A DNA stretch of 64,000 bases from an uncultured Opitutales bacterium (GTDB lineage: Bacteria > Verrucomicrobiota > Verrucomicrobiia > Opitutales > Intestinicryptomonadaceae), in the NCBI GenBank assembly GCA_944389175.1, contig CALXLK010000003.1:62001-126000 (forward strand), written 5' to 3'. The translations under genes and the position numbers were made by a program. Of this stretch, positions 28,013 through 37,702 are shown piece by piece. How positions within the stretch are numbered: the stretch's first letter is position 1; every line of letters begins with the position of its first letter. The notes beneath the pieces are model-generated. The model saw only the letters and a program-made list of their open reading frames with translations. It was not told the origin of the DNA and made no database searches.

Positions 28013-29800
28013 TTATTCTTCGGCTACGTCCGGTTTAATGTGCAGGTCTTTATACTGCTTGGGCGTAATGGGGCTGGGCGACTGCGCCATCAAGTCCTGA
28101 CCCTTTTGGGTCTTGGGGAAGGCAATGATGTCGCGAATGCTGGGCCTGCCAGTGAGAATTGTAACCAAGCGGTCAAAGCCCAATGCAATGCCTCCGTGCG
28201 GCGGCGCGCCGTATTTAAAGGCTTTTAGCATGTACCCAAAGCGCGATTCCACTACGTCTGCGGGTATCTTCAAAACGTCTTTGAACACCTTTTCCTGAAG
28301 GTCGGGATTGTGTATTCTAATGGAGCCGCCGCCAAGCTCGGTGCCGTTTAGGACTATGTCGTAATGCTGGCCGCGCACGCGTAGCGGGTCGGTGTCGAGG
28401 TATTTCATATCCTCCTCCACCGGGGCGGTGAAGGGGTGGTGGGCCGATACATACCTGCCTTGCTCCTCGTCCCAGAGCATCAGCGGGAATTCTATTACCC
28501 ACAGGAAATTAAACTTGTCGGCGGGAATCGTTATCTTGCCGCGGTTTTGCAACAGCTTTCCGCACTCAAGGCGTATTCTGCCAAGTATCGCGCATGCCTG
28601 TTCCCATTTCGCGGCGGCAAAGAATACGATGTCGCCGTCTTCGATGTTCAGCCGCTGCCTTAGAGCGTCCTGCTCTTGCTCGGATAGGAATTTTAGTATC
28701 GGGCTTTTCCACGCGCCGTTTTCCGCCTTTATAAAAGCCAGACCCTTGGCGCCGAGCGTCTTGGCAACGTCCTCAAGATTCTTTAACTCGCCCTGCGTGA
28801 TGTCCGAGAGCCCCTTGGCGTTTATTGCCTTTATTACGCCGCCGCTTGAAACTACGCTTGCAAAAACCTTAAACTGGCTGCCTTTGAATACGTCGGTGAG
28901 GTCGTTTAGCTCTATGTCGAAACGCGTGTCGGGCTTGTCTACGCCGTAGCGGTTCATCGCCTCCTCGTAGTGCATGCGCTTAAACGGAGTGGGAATGTCT
29001 ATGTTCAAGACATCCTTCCATATTTTTTTAAGCATGTTTTCTATGAGCTTATACATGTCCTCGCGCTCGACAAAACTCAGCTCTATATCGACCTGCGTAA
29101 ATTCCGGCTGGCGGTCGGCCCTGAGGTCTTCGTCGCGGAAGCACTTTGCCATCTGGTAGTACCTTTCAATGCCCGATACCATGAGCATCTGCTTGTACTG
29201 CTGGGGCGACTGCGTCAGCGCGTAGAAGCATCCCGGATTCGTGCGGCTGGGCACTACAAACTCTCTGGCTCCTTCGGGCGTGCTCTTGAACAGAATCGGC
29301 GTTTCAACTTCGACAAAATCCTGGGAGTTGAGATACTCTCTAATTGATTGGGCGGCCTTGTGGCGCGTCCTGAGCAGATTGAGGTTGCGCGGACGGCGCA
29401 AATCCAGATAGCGGTACTGCAGGCGCAAATCTTCGTTTACCTTGTCTGCGCGCTCGTCCTCGAGGGGGAAGGGCAGTACTTGGCAAATATTGTGGATTAT
29501 CATATCGGAGGCGATCACCTCGATGTCGCCGGTCTTTAGATTCGGGTTTTTCGTGCCCTCTTCGCGCGCGGACACCTTGCCGAAAACCTGAATGACGCTC
29601 TCGTCCTTGAGCTTCTGCGCCTGTTCGTAGACGGCCTTGACATCAGGATGGAATACCACCTGCGTTATGCCTTCGCGGTCGCGCAGGTCGACAAATAAAA
29701 TGCCGCCATGGTCTCTGACTGAATTTACCCAGCCTATTAAAACTACATCTCTGCCGGCGTCGGCGGCAGTAAGTTCATTGCAAGTGTTTGTCCTTTTCAT
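28013..29800 (-). CDS. aspS: Aspartyl-tRNA synthetase
   Basis: 595 residues, bacterial-type class IIb AspRS. The OB-fold anticodon domain covers ~1-110, class II motif 2 lies around FRDEDLRADRQPEFTQVDIE, a GAD insertion at ~290-420, and motif 3 is GIALGFDRLVTILTGRPSIRD. The QSPQQYKQMLMVSG flipping-loop region is intact. It charges tRNA-Asp with aspartate. Whether it also charges tRNA-Asn cannot be told without the rest of the genome. Confidence 0.97.
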   Translation of the reverse strand: MKRTNTCNELTAADAGRDVVLIGWVNSVRDHGGILFVDLRDREGITQVVFHPDVKAVYEQAQKLKDESVIQVFGKVSAREEGTKNPNLKTGDIEVIASDMIIHNICQVLPFPLEDERADKVNEDLRLQYRYLDLRRPRNLNLLRTRHKAAQSIREYLNSQDFVEVETPILFKSTPEGAREFVVPSRTNPGCFYALTQSPQQYKQMLMVSGIERYYQMAKCFRDEDLRADRQPEFTQVDIELSFVEREDMYKLIENMLKKIWKDVLNIDIPTPFKRMHYEEAMNRYGVDKPDTRFDIELNDLTDVFKGSQFKVFASVVSSGGVIKAINAKGLSDITQGELKNLEDVAKTLGAKGLAFIKAENGAWKSPILKFLSEQEQDALRQRLNIEDGDIVFFAAAKWEQACAILGRIRLECGKLLQNRGKITIPADKFNFLWVIEFPLMLWDEEQGRYVSAHHPFTAPVEEDMKYLDTDPLRVRGQHYDIVLNGTELGGGSIRIHNPDLQEKVFKDVLKIPADVVESRFGYMLKAFKYGAPPHGGIALGFDRLVTILTGRPSIRDIIAFPKTQKGQDLMAQSPSPITPKQYKDLHIKPDVAEE

Positions 29801-29900
29801 TACGAATAAAATTATAACGCGATTTTCTTCCCTAATCGGCCATAGTCAAGTTAAAAAGCCCTTATTCCGCCCACCGGTGCCCGCGCGGAATTTTTGCGGC

Positions 29901-29935
29901 AAAAAAAACGCCAGAATCAATACCTGATTCTGGCG
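29901..29935 (-). terminator. Terminator of the first GH10 xylanase gene
   Basis: On the minus strand CGCCAGAATCA and TGATTCTGGCG form an 11-base perfect stem with a five-base loop, followed by eight T. Confidence 0.88.
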
Positions 29936-29973
29936 GAATACTACGCCTAATTTTTGCACCATTTACTGAATGG

Positions 29974-31395
29974 TTAGTCGGTGTTGCCAACGGCGTTGTT
30001 TCCCTCTGGTATGGCCTTAATAAAGCGGGTTTTCGCGCCGTTTTTGTGGAGTGGAATAACAGTTTCGTAGCTTTCCCCGTCGACTTTGTACGAGACTTTA
30101 TATTTGCCGTAGAATCCGCGGAAGTTAAACGCTTTTACCGGGGTTTTAGAGCCCGTGTTTGTTGTCCATTCCACTTTTATAAGGCGCTTGAGAACCTCGT
30201 ATGACTTCTTCTTCGTGAAATCGAAGTTCAATATGCCGGATTTCCATTTGCCTTCCGTCTTGCTCGTGCCGTCGACAGTATGCCACCACGTAATGGAGTT
30301 TACGGCGGGGTGGCTAAACCAGAGACGGTAGAATTTTTCGGCTATATAAGCCTGATTCTCTTCGCCAACTGGGCCTTCGGGGAGCCCCGGTATAGTTATT
30401 TCAGTTATCTGCAGGGGAAGGCCGAGTTCGGCGTACAGGTCGAGAACATTCAGCATAAATTCGGGGCGGAAGGCTTTGCCGTTCAAAATATCGAACCATA
30501 GCTTTTCGGAAAATATATGCAGCTGGAGTCCGATTTCGTCAACTTTGCAGCCCCGCAGCAAAAGATTTTGCACGAGCAGATACAACGGGCAGTATTCGCG
30601 GTTTTTAAAGGCTCCGTCCCATGCGTCGGTTAGTTCGTTGTAAGTAAAGACCGCGCTTTCGGGAAGATGCTTTCGGGCCTCTACGAAGGCCTTGTAAACG
30701 GCGTCCCTATGCATAAATTTTCTGACGTCCGAATCGTAGAAAGTGCAGAACTCGTTGGCGATATTCCAGTACGGGATTTCTCTTCCGAAGCGCTCGCAAA
30801 CTTTTTTTATGTATATGTCGGATGCGGCCGCGGAAGACTCCGCAGTTTTTTCAACCCATTCGGGGAAGAACCACTGCTTGTTAAACCACGTCAGGCAATG
30901 CGCTCGATAGGTTAGGTCGAGGTCTTTAAATTCGTCGAGGACAAACGCAGGCGGCGGGCGGAAGCGCATGTATGGAGCGTTTTTTTCAAATCTATACACT
31001 CCGGGCTGCGGTTCGTAATATTTCCAAAGCATCGATAGGGTAGCTCCGTTAAAAAGCTCTTCCCAGACGAGCTTTTTCATATTCTTTACCCTTTGCATGT
31101 CGATGTTTCCGTTTTTGTCCTGTGTCGCCGAAATTGCCATTGTCGGCGCGCCGAATACGAATTCGTGGCGAAGCAGGCTAATCTTCAGGTTCTCGACGGG
31201 TCTGTCGAAAGTTATTTTAAAATCGCCTTTGCGGTTTTCTTCGATGCCTCGCTCTATACTTTCCTTTATTTCGGGAGAATCCCACGCTTCCCTCAATTTG
31301 TCGGAAACTTTCATGCCGGATTGCAAATCTCCACCCGATGCGATTGCGGATGCGCACGCGAATATTGTAGCAAATAATAATTTGTTTTTTCTCAT
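29974..31395 (-). CDS. GH10 endo-beta-1,4-xylanase
   Basis: About 473 residues from ATG 31395, with signal peptide MRKNKLLFATIFACASAIAS. The GH10 acid/base glutamate is in PYWNIANEFCTF and the nucleophile in LPLQITEITIPG; the conserved TWWHTVDG follows. It cleaves xylan backbones outside the cytoplasm. After the TIM barrel a ~75-residue module (VEWTTNTGSK, then FNFRGFYGKYKVSYKVDG) resembles the end of the second GH10 at 42.8-44.4 kb. An in-frame upstream extension without signal character is rejected. Confidence 0.92.
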   Translation of the reverse strand: MRKNKLLFATIFACASAIASGGDLQSGMKVSDKLREAWDSPEIKESIERGIEENRKGDFKITFDRPVENLKISLLRHEFVFGAPTMAISATQDKNGNIDMQRVKNMKKLVWEELFNGATLSMLWKYYEPQPGVYRFEKNAPYMRFRPPPAFVLDEFKDLDLTYRAHCLTWFNKQWFFPEWVEKTAESSAAASDIYIKKVCERFGREIPYWNIANEFCTFYDSDVRKFMHRDAVYKAFVEARKHLPESAVFTYNELTDAWDGAFKNREYCPLYLLVQNLLLRGCKVDEIGLQLHIFSEKLWFDILNGKAFRPEFMLNVLDLYAELGLPLQITEITIPGLPEGPVGEENQAYIAEKFYRLWFSHPAVNSITWWHTVDGTSKTEGKWKSGILNFDFTKKKSYEVLKRLIKVEWTTNTGSKTPVKAFNFRGFYGKYKVSYKVDGESYETVIPLHKNGAKTRFIKAIPEGNNAVGNTD

Positions 31396-31891
31396 TGGCC
31401 TTACTTGTGCTTTATTTTGTTCGAAGCACCTACATACTAATATAGACCCCGCGGCCAATCAAGGACATATTTGCAACTTTCCATAAGATGCGCATTTTTA
31501 CCCTCGGAAAAATGCAGATGCTTTATCGGTTTTCAATATTATTAGGGACTCGAATTTGCCCTTGGATATTAAGGCGAACTTTAATTTGTTATATCATATT
31601 ACAATGATAAATATTAAATAGCCCGCATAGGGATTTTGCTTTTTTACGTAAAAGAGCGACCGCCCCTCCACAAAAACTCATTTCATTTGTCCTTTTGAAA
31701 CGAGGCTTCTTTTATTCGTTTCTAAACGCTTATATTATTTTTTATTTTTTTGCTATGAAACCGCCTTTTCCTTGCAGAGCGGAGCCGTTTTGAATGCGGA
31801 TAAACTGCGCATAAGGGAGGCCGGAGAGAATAGTCGGCGGCTTTTTATGCTTTTAAAAATTGCGCGGCTTTCCAAGGAGCGCAGTCGGGGC
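31396..31891. other. AT-rich intergenic region
   Basis: About 500 bases between the divergent-free ends of the xylanase start and the flavin reductase stop. It is very AT-rich around 31.55-31.75 kb and should hold the xylanase promoter. No gene or structured RNA was recognised. Confidence 0.45.
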
Positions 31892-32440
31892 TTAGAGCCC
31901 GGGCGGAAGTTTGTCTTTGATTATTTTGCGGAAGTTGAAAGTTTGGCCGTCGGCCGTGAAAGTGCCGTCGCCGCGGGCGTGGATAATGCGCTTGTCGGGC
32001 GCGCGCGAGTCGGAAATTAGGCGGGTTGCCTTTAGCACAAATATTCCCGCCGACGGCATGTACTTGACGACTTTTGACTCTATGCAGGCAATGCAACCTT
32101 CTATGCACGGGGCCGATATTGTTTTAGAGGCTATCGCATTGAGGCCAAACAAGGCAAATTTGTCGCAATCGGCCCCGCTTACGCTCCCTATTTTTGCCGC
32201 GGTTTCAAGCATTGAGGCGGGCGGAATGCACACGGCGCATTCTCGGGTCTTTTTCAAGGCTTTAAATGAATAATTCCACGGGCCCGTCGCCATTGCAAAA
32301 TGCCCGTCGAAATCGAGGGGCATAGTCCACGAGATTGTCATCACATTGTCTTTCCCGCCCTCGGAAGTTGTAACCAATGCAAGGGGGCCCGGCTCAAGGT
32401 ACAAGAGCGCTTTTTCAATGCGGGTTTCTCTTAGGCTCAT
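31892..32440 (-). CDS. Flavin reductase family protein (FMN-binding split barrel)
   Basis: 182 residues. GPLALVTTSEGGKDNVMTISWTM and DGHFAMATGPWNYSFKALKKTRECAV, followed by AAKIGSVSGADCDKFALFGL, are the flavin reductase-like pattern; APCIEGCIACIESKV follows. It would bind FMN and supply reduced flavin or act on an unknown substrate. It starts one base after the stop of the GDYXXLXY gene, so it is the last member of a three-gene operon. Confidence 0.85.
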   Translation of the reverse strand: MSLRETRIEKALLYLEPGPLALVTTSEGGKDNVMTISWTMPLDFDGHFAMATGPWNYSFKALKKTRECAVCIPPASMLETAAKIGSVSGADCDKFALFGLNAIASKTISAPCIEGCIACIESKVVKYMPSAGIFVLKATRLISDSRAPDKRIIHARGDGTFTADGQTFNFRKIIKDKLPPGL

Positions 32441-32441
32441 C

Positions 32442-33053
32442 TTACCACAACCTTTCCGCCTCGGACATCGATTCGCCGTTTACTACAATATCCCTAAGCG
32501 ACCATCTTCCCGTTTTTGAGAGAGCGACTACCGCGTAAGTTTTGCCGCCGTATCCTTTTCCCGCTTTTATGTTGTTTGTGTGTTCTATTAACCGCTTCAA
32601 AAACTTTACCAAAACTTTCTTCGAGACATTAAATGTTAAATTTTCAGAGGTAAAAATTAGGCTATTTTTCTTTCCGTTATAGCTTGTTAAATACAGCGAG
32701 GGCATAGAAGTTGACAGGCGTGGCTTTTTCTCGCAATATTCCGTTATCTTTAGGCGGCCGTCTTTTTCGGCGCCGGGCTTCACATAGACGACGTACGAGG
32801 GCAATTGGAGAATTTCTATATCGCCCCAGCGGTTTTTCTCAACGCATTTGATCGGTTTTTTGTAAGGCGCGCAGGCAACCAGCCTTATGAAAATATCGCC
32901 CCTGTAATCGTTGCGACTTTCGTACGCGAAATCCGCCCTGTATGTTTTGCACGCCGCATAGACATTGTAGGCTGCATTTGCAATGTATGCGCAAATTCCA
33001 ATTTGCGCTGCCATAATTGCCGCCATAATAAAAAGAAAGATCTTTTTTCTCAT
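32442..33053 (-). CDS. GDYXXLXY domain protein
   Basis: 203 residues with one N-terminal membrane anchor (IFLFIMAAIMAAQIGICAYI). It carries a divergent form of the GDYXXLXY motif (NDYRGDIFIRL) and the family's second block (KGYGGKTYAVVALSKTGRWS, then LRDIVVNGES). The family regularly follows DUF2157 membrane proteins; function unknown. Its start overlaps the DUF2157 stop by four bases. Confidence 0.75.
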   Translation of the reverse strand: MRKKIFLFIMAAIMAAQIGICAYIANAAYNVYAACKTYRADFAYESRNDYRGDIFIRLVACAPYKKPIKCVEKNRWGDIEILQLPSYVVYVKPGAEKDGRLKITEYCEKKPRLSTSMPSLYLTSYNGKKNSLIFTSENLTFNVSKKVLVKFLKRLIEHTNNIKAGKGYGGKTYAVVALSKTGRWSLRDIVVNGESMSEAERLW

Positions 33054-34288
33054 TTGCCGCCTCCTTTCATTGCAAAAGCTGCCCCGCCAAAAATCAAGAT
33101 TCCCCCGACGGCAAGGACGCTAAATGGAACAAGTTTGTATTCGTTTGTTTCAATGAGGATTCTCGAGGCCAATATTATCACCGCTATGATGCTTGCGCAC
33201 AACTCCGGCCGCAAAAGGCTTTTCAATGAAACTATGTACGCGGGAAAAATTGCCAAAAGAAACATCAAAATGTAGGCGCATATATGCAGTTCTACGTTTA
33301 TTCCCAAATAAACAACCAAGCTGGCCGGTGTGAGCAGCGAAAGGATTTGTTCGGCTTTTAACCCCTTTAGATAATTTCTTAATGTGGCCCATACCCACAC
33401 CAAAAATATTGTAGAGAGAATGCATACGGCAACTATATCTATGTGTGGCTTGCCGGTATGCTTTATGGACGTTGCCGCGAAAACCATAGCTATGAGGGCT
33501 ATTGAGCGCATATATATAAAAAGCCGTGATTTTGTCGGGGTAGCCGCCAATATCGTTGCGTATATGGAAATTAAAATTGCCTGGGAGGCATATGGAGAAT
33601 GTATATAGCCGTCTATTGCCACGACAAAGGCAATCGGGAAAAACACCGCGGCAACGACTACGGGCAGCATAAATATTTCCGTTTTTTTCCTGAGATAAAA
33701 AAATGACGCCACCAATACTATCGCAGCGAATATCCCCAGAAATTCCAGGTTGTAGTTGCCAAACATCGTGGGTTTTTCCAGGGACATTGAAAATACCGCG
33801 ATAGCCAACGCAGTCGTCGACAAAGCCGACTTCAAGGCAAGGGCTGCGGGCAGGGCAAGCAGAAAGAAAATCGGGGCAATATTTTTTTCCAACGGCGCAT
33901 AATCCCATATGTAATATGTCGTGCAAAGACAGATAAACAGCGTTATTGAGTTAAAGGCCCCCGCGCATTCCCTCAAAACGGGGCGGGGTTTAATTGAGGC
34001 GGCCACCGCAAGAATACCCGAAAAAATTAAGGGTATAAAAATAATGATTGTTCGAGTCAATCGGCCAAGCTGCTTCCACGAATCGGATAAGGACTCAAAA
34101 GCGAGCGCTATTAGCAATAGGCCCAGCAGAGTCGATGCCAATAGCGCCTGCGTTTTTCTTTGCGCGCGCGCTTTGAGCAAATCCTGGGCAAACTCCGCCT
34201 CTATCGCGGCCGCCGAGCGCTCGTCGATCGAGCCGTTTTCTTTGAGGCGTTTTATTCTCTGTAAGAGTTTTGTCATATGGGTTGGCAT
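33050..34288 (-). CDS. DUF2157 multi-pass membrane protein
   Basis: 412 residues. The cytoplasmic N-terminal part (KLLQRIKRLKENGSIDERSA) is the DUF2157 head. About ten to twelve hydrophobic segments follow, ending in LAVGGILIFGGAAFAMKGG. It pairs with the GDYXXLXY protein by a four-base overlap. No function is known for the pair. ATG 34276 is an alternative start four codons in. Confidence 0.82.
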   Translation of the reverse strand: MPTHMTKLLQRIKRLKENGSIDERSAAAIEAEFAQDLLKARAQRKTQALLASTLLGLLLIALAFESLSDSWKQLGRLTRTIIIFIPLIFSGILAVAASIKPRPVLRECAGAFNSITLFICLCTTYYIWDYAPLEKNIAPIFFLLALPAALALKSALSTTALAIAVFSMSLEKPTMFGNYNLEFLGIFAAIVLVASFFYLRKKTEIFMLPVVVAAVFFPIAFVVAIDGYIHSPYASQAILISIYATILAATPTKSRLFIYMRSIALIAMVFAATSIKHTGKPHIDIVAVCILSTIFLVWVWATLRNYLKGLKAEQILSLLTPASLVVYLGINVELHICAYILMFLLAIFPAYIVSLKSLLRPELCASIIAVIILASRILIETNEYKLVPFSVLAVGGILIFGGAAFAMKGGGK

Positions 34289-34449
34289 ATATGTAGAATT
34301 TTAGAGACGTTACTTTTGACAATCCATGCGCAGGCGCGCCCCGACGGGTAGGAGCATTTGGATTAATAAAGGCATGTCAATAAAAAATAGCGATATCCAT
34401 ATGCTCGTTTTACGCACATGTTGGCCGTACGTTTATTTGCCCGTAAACA

Positions 34450-34479
34450 AAAAAAATCCCGCGCATCGCGGGATTTTTC
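34450..34479. terminator. Hairpin terminator within the left repeat
   Basis: ATCCCGCG-CAT-CGCGGGAT with A and T runs on its flanks. It is the same structure that ends the intact phosphofructokinase gene at 46.69 kb. Confidence 0.75.
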
Positions 34480-34499
34480 TGAATGTTTTTCTGGTATGG

Positions 34500-34590
34500 G
34501 CTTCTATGAAAGCTTCTTTTCAACCATATTTTTTTGCAGGCGCACATAGGCGGGCAGGCCGTTTTCAAACGGAACTTTGACCTCGCCCTG
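34500..34590 (-). pseudogene. Duplicated 3' end of the phosphofructokinase gene
   Basis: On the minus strand this encodes the last ~29 codons of the enzyme at 46740-47984 (GEVKVPFENGLPAYVRLQ, then KNMVEKKLS and a stop), with essentially identical DNA. No upstream part of the gene is present. It marks the left edge of the island. Confidence 0.88.
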
Positions 34591-35620
34591 CTACGACGAC
34601 ATTTTCCGCAGAAACTACGTCTTCGACGCCGAATTCGGCGATTCGGAAAACTATTTTCTGGAACTCGACTACTACATAATGCGCGAGGCGTTCACCAGCC
34701 GCAGAAAGATGCCGCTTGACATCGGAATTCGCTATTACGACGACGCCGGAGCTTCGGAGGAAATCTTTCGGGATTTGTCCGCGGCGGAAAAGGCGCTCAT
34801 CGCGTCGCGCAACTACATCGTCCTCGAGGAAAATATCGACATATCGACTTCGGAATTCGGCGACATCTACCACGTCACGGAAGTCTACGGTTACGCGCCC
34901 GAGAAGACATTCACACAGTACGAATCGGTCTTGGCGAACTCCTACGGCTGGAAAAAACTTACAAATACGTCGATTTCGGGCTGGATTTTCTACGATGCGG
35001 ACACCGGTTATTTCAAGTTGTCGAGCTCGTCGGCAGCCAACATGTTGTCCGTGGAAGACGAACTTTCCGTGTATTACAACTAGTCGGGCACATTGGTGAA
35101 CATCTCCGGCGGGGTGTCCGTGTATAGAACGAACAGAATTTGCATGGCCCCGATGACCGTCGCCGAAATCGACGTCCTGAGGGGAGACGTCTATGCGAAC
35201 GCCGCAAGCGGAACTTTTGTCGGCTACGGAGCGGTTTCCTCCATCGGGGTAGATGTCTTCAGATTTTGGGATATGTATCCGGCGGGATACCTGACGATAA
35301 ACAATATCAAAATGACCAAGCCGGGCTCCTGTAAGATTATATTGCGCAATACGCAAAAACAGGCAGGACAATTCACTGCCTTGGCTCGGAAAGACATAAC
35401 TTTTCACCTGAGCACTCCGCAGCTGGCAACGGGATACATTCCCATAGAACGCAACGGCGCAATTTCAAATATGTTTTCAAGCACGACAACGCCCACCGTT
35501 GACGAACACCTTGCAAATATGAAAAACTCAACATTGGTTCGACTCGAAGACGACAAAATCGACCCGCAACTTTGGCACGGCCTCTATAAAAGGACATGCA
35601 CATTCGTCCCCGCCCGATAA
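34591..35620 (+). pseudogene. 5'-truncated, nonsense-interrupted gene of unknown function
   Basis: One reading frame runs from the repeat junction to 35620 but is broken by an in-frame TAG at 35081-35083. Part one includes SENYFLELDYYIMREAF and LIASRNYIVLEENIDIS; part two includes SVYRTNRICMAPMTVAEIDV and TVDEHLANMKNSTLVRLEDD. It is beta-rich and resembles no family I know. It has no native start: the frame simply emerges from the phosphofructokinase fragment. Truncation plus nonsense mutation indicates a dead gene. Confidence 0.65.
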
Positions 35621-35724
35621 TCCATGAAAATGTAGATGCAAACAAATCCAATTTCATTTTTCCACAATCAACTTTCGCGATACATCGGCGCCTGTTCGCA
35701 TTGGCGTTTTTTTTTGGTGCGCAT

Positions 35725-35767
35725 AAAAAAACGCCCGGGGTTTCGCGTGTTTGCTCGGGCGTTTTTG
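35725..35767. terminator. Terminator between the broken gene and GH5
   Basis: AACGCCCG and CGGGCGTT pair with A and T runs on the flanks and a loop of about 18 bases. It can stop transcripts arriving from both sides. Confidence 0.7.
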
Positions 35768-35788
35768 TTCGCTATTGCTAAACGGGCG

Positions 35789-36907
35789 TCAGTCTTTCAA
35801 GACGCTCCTGATATATTCCACTTCCGTGGGCTCGTACGGAGTGTGGTCGGGCTTGAAAATGTCGTGATACCAAATTCCCTCCATTTCGGGGCGCGCCAAA
35901 TCGAAAGACGGCCGCCAGGTCTCTATTTTTCCGGCAACAAGCCCGAAAGAATAGCTCCAGATGTTGTTCTTTTTGAAAAATTTCAGAAGGGGATTGAATC
36001 CGCTGCCGACGGGGCGCGCCATCCACTCCGTGCACATAACGGGGCGGTTGTGTTTACGTGCCTCCTTCAGCCGCATGATTTGCCTGAGCATATTGCCGTA
36101 GTCATGGTACGAAATTACGTCGCTCTGGGAGTAGATTAACTTGTTGAACATTCTGCCGTGCGGGGTTGTATCGGGGACGAACACGCCGTAGGTTATCGGC
36201 TGCGACGGGTTGCACGAGCGCGCCCACTCCGCCGTGGCTTTGAGAAATTCAAGGGACATTTTTCTCAGGCGCTCTACTTCCGCGTCCTTCAGTCCGGCCG
36301 CTCCGCCCTTTACGTGCGGGCTTTTTATGTTGCCGGGTTCGTTGTAGATGTCCCAAACGAGAACGCGCCTGTCGTTTGCGTAGCGCGAGACAACGCCCTT
36401 GACGTATTCCTCCAAATAGCCCCATTTTGACTTGTCGCCGAGCACGGAGTAGCTCGGGCTTTTGCGCCAGTTTGAATTGTGCGTGCCGTTTGGGGCGTCC
36501 TGCTTGCCGAGTCTGCCGTTGTCTTTGCCGCCGTTTGTAAAGAATACGAACATTATCCCGACGCCGTGTTTGTCGGCAATTTCAAGGAAGTTATCGAGGC
36601 GCCTGTAGAAGCCGTCGGGGTCGTCCTTCCAGACCAAATCGTTGAGGAATACTCTTGCCGTGTTCATTCCCAGCGATTGCAGCAGGGCGAGTTCGCTGTC
36701 TATGATTTTCGGGTTGTACGACTCTTTCTGCCAAAACTCTATGCTGTTTATCGCATAAGAGGGCACGTAGTTTACGCCCGACCTGTACTTCTGTTTTGCG
36801 AACCATTCGTTTGCCTGCTCGCAAGTCCATATATCGCGCGCAAACAGCGTAGACGCCGCAAAAAAAGCGCAAACCGCAAGCGCGCTCTTCAGTAAGAATT
36901 TTACCAT
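35789..36907 (-). CDS. GH5-like secreted glycoside hydrolase
   Basis: 372 residues with a signal peptide (MVKFLLKSALAVCAFFAAST). GH5/clan A features: LLQSLGMNTARVFLNDLVWK, the acid/base glutamate in LVWDIYNEPGNIKSP and the nucleophile in RPVMCTEWMARP. The tryptophan-rich C-terminus is IWYHDIFKPDHTPY. The substrate could be xylan, mannan or glucan. It is intact, unlike several neighbours. Confidence 0.88.
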   Translation of the reverse strand: MVKFLLKSALAVCAFFAASTLFARDIWTCEQANEWFAKQKYRSGVNYVPSYAINSIEFWQKESYNPKIIDSELALLQSLGMNTARVFLNDLVWKDDPDGFYRRLDNFLEIADKHGVGIMFVFFTNGGKDNGRLGKQDAPNGTHNSNWRKSPSYSVLGDKSKWGYLEEYVKGVVSRYANDRRVLVWDIYNEPGNIKSPHVKGGAAGLKDAEVERLRKMSLEFLKATAEWARSCNPSQPITYGVFVPDTTPHGRMFNKLIYSQSDVISYHDYGNMLRQIMRLKEARKHNRPVMCTEWMARPVGSGFNPLLKFFKKNNIWSYSFGLVAGKIETWRPSFDLARPEMEGIWYHDIFKPDHTPYEPTEVEYIRSVLKD

Positions 36908-37025
36908 TTTTTATTCCTCCCTTTTAGGTATGTTTTTCAATTTTACAACGGTAAGATTCTACGTTTATCGGCGATTTTATCAAGTGATTTTTAGGACATC
37001 ACTACCCAAAAACCGACATCTTTTC

Positions 37026-37069
37026 CTTGTGGCGCAGGGGATTTCGCGTCCGCGAAATATTCCCCCCGC
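37026..37069. repeat. REP-like hairpin element 1
   Basis: CTTGTGGCGC followed by a palindrome ATTTCGCG-TC-CGCGAAAT bordered by GGGG and CCCC. It shares the CTTGTGGCGC lead and stem layout with two other elements at 37.2 and 44.85 kb. Confidence 0.5.
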
Positions 37070-37182
37070 TTTGTCTGTGAATTTCACAAGGTAAAAACGG
37101 GAATAGGCATATGTTACAAATGCAAAATGCCGTAAGTGGCGCAGGTATTCAATAGAAACTTATGATAATCCCAAGTAAAGCA

Positions 37183-37221
37183 GCGGAGAATTTTTGCTTT
37201 GCAAATCCGCCGCGCCACAAG
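37183..37221. repeat. REP-like hairpin element 2 (inverted relative to element 1)
   Basis: CGGAGAATTTTTGC-TTT-GCAAATCCGCCG, followed by the complement of the CTTGTGGCGC lead. It ends ten bases before the 360-bp repeat. Confidence 0.5.
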
Positions 37222-37230
37222 ATAAAACCC

Positions 37231-37592
37231 CGCCCAGCGGCAGACACTGACTTTCCCCAACTCCGATGGCAGCTCAACGGATAATTCAGGCGGAACAGAA
37301 AACTAACCCGTACCCACCCCAACACGGCGCGATTTTTGACGACGAGATACTCAGGCGAACTTAGAAAAACAAGAGGGTATTTTCAAAGAAACGCCCTCCA
37401 ACTTAGAAAATCCCGCCGTTACAAATTAAAACCAACCCACACACAATCCGAACCTTGCAACACCCACGCAAACAAAATGCAGCCCCCTTGCAACCAAACT
37501 GCAACGGGGGCTTTTTACACGGCGAAAATCAACCGATTTCCTCAAACGCTCGATTTTTTTCCTCAAACCGTCCGCGCGGATACACTTGCGTT
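37231..37592. repeat. About 360-bp direct repeat, left copy
   Basis: Over 90% identical by eye to 39734-40092, from CGCCCAGCGGCAGACACTG to TCCGCGCGGATACACTTGCG. It contains a GC-rich terminator-like hairpin (AGCCCCC/GGGGGCT with T run, 37481-37516). The short frame it contains is likely non-coding. With its partner it brackets the GH39 gene and the cbiM remnant. Confidence 0.85.
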
Positions 37593-37702
37593 TTTTTGTG
37601 CCCGAAAAAAAGAATTGACGGGACAAAACGCCTTTTTTACAAAGTTTTCAATCTTGCGAGGCAATGCGCTGCGTTGAATTTCAAATCGGAAGGAAATTGA
37701 AA

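Larger units (their letters stand above)
34328..34590. repeat. Left copy of the island-flanking direct repeat
   Basis: This stretch matches 46565-46826 almost throughout: the GCGCGCCCCGAC block, the AATAAAGGCATGTCAATAAA block, the TCCCGCGCATCGCGGGA hairpin, and then 91 bases of the 3' end of the phosphofructokinase gene. Both copies have the same orientation. The match stops abruptly at about 34590. Confidence 0.88.

Noticed and set aside
29811..29849. Promoter of aspS from TTGACT and TATAAT on the minus strand
   Set aside because: The boxes are about 27 bases apart, too far for a standard sigma-70 promoter.
34577..35083. TTG start for the gene after the left repeat
   Set aside because: That TTG lies in the complement of the duplicated phosphofructokinase end, so the frame merely runs through a junction; the gene is treated as 5'-truncated.
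37336..37677. 113-residue frame in the 360-bp repeat
   Set aside because: It spans a terminator-like hairpin, has arginine/lysine/asparagine-biased composition, and its counterpart in the right repeat copy ends early.
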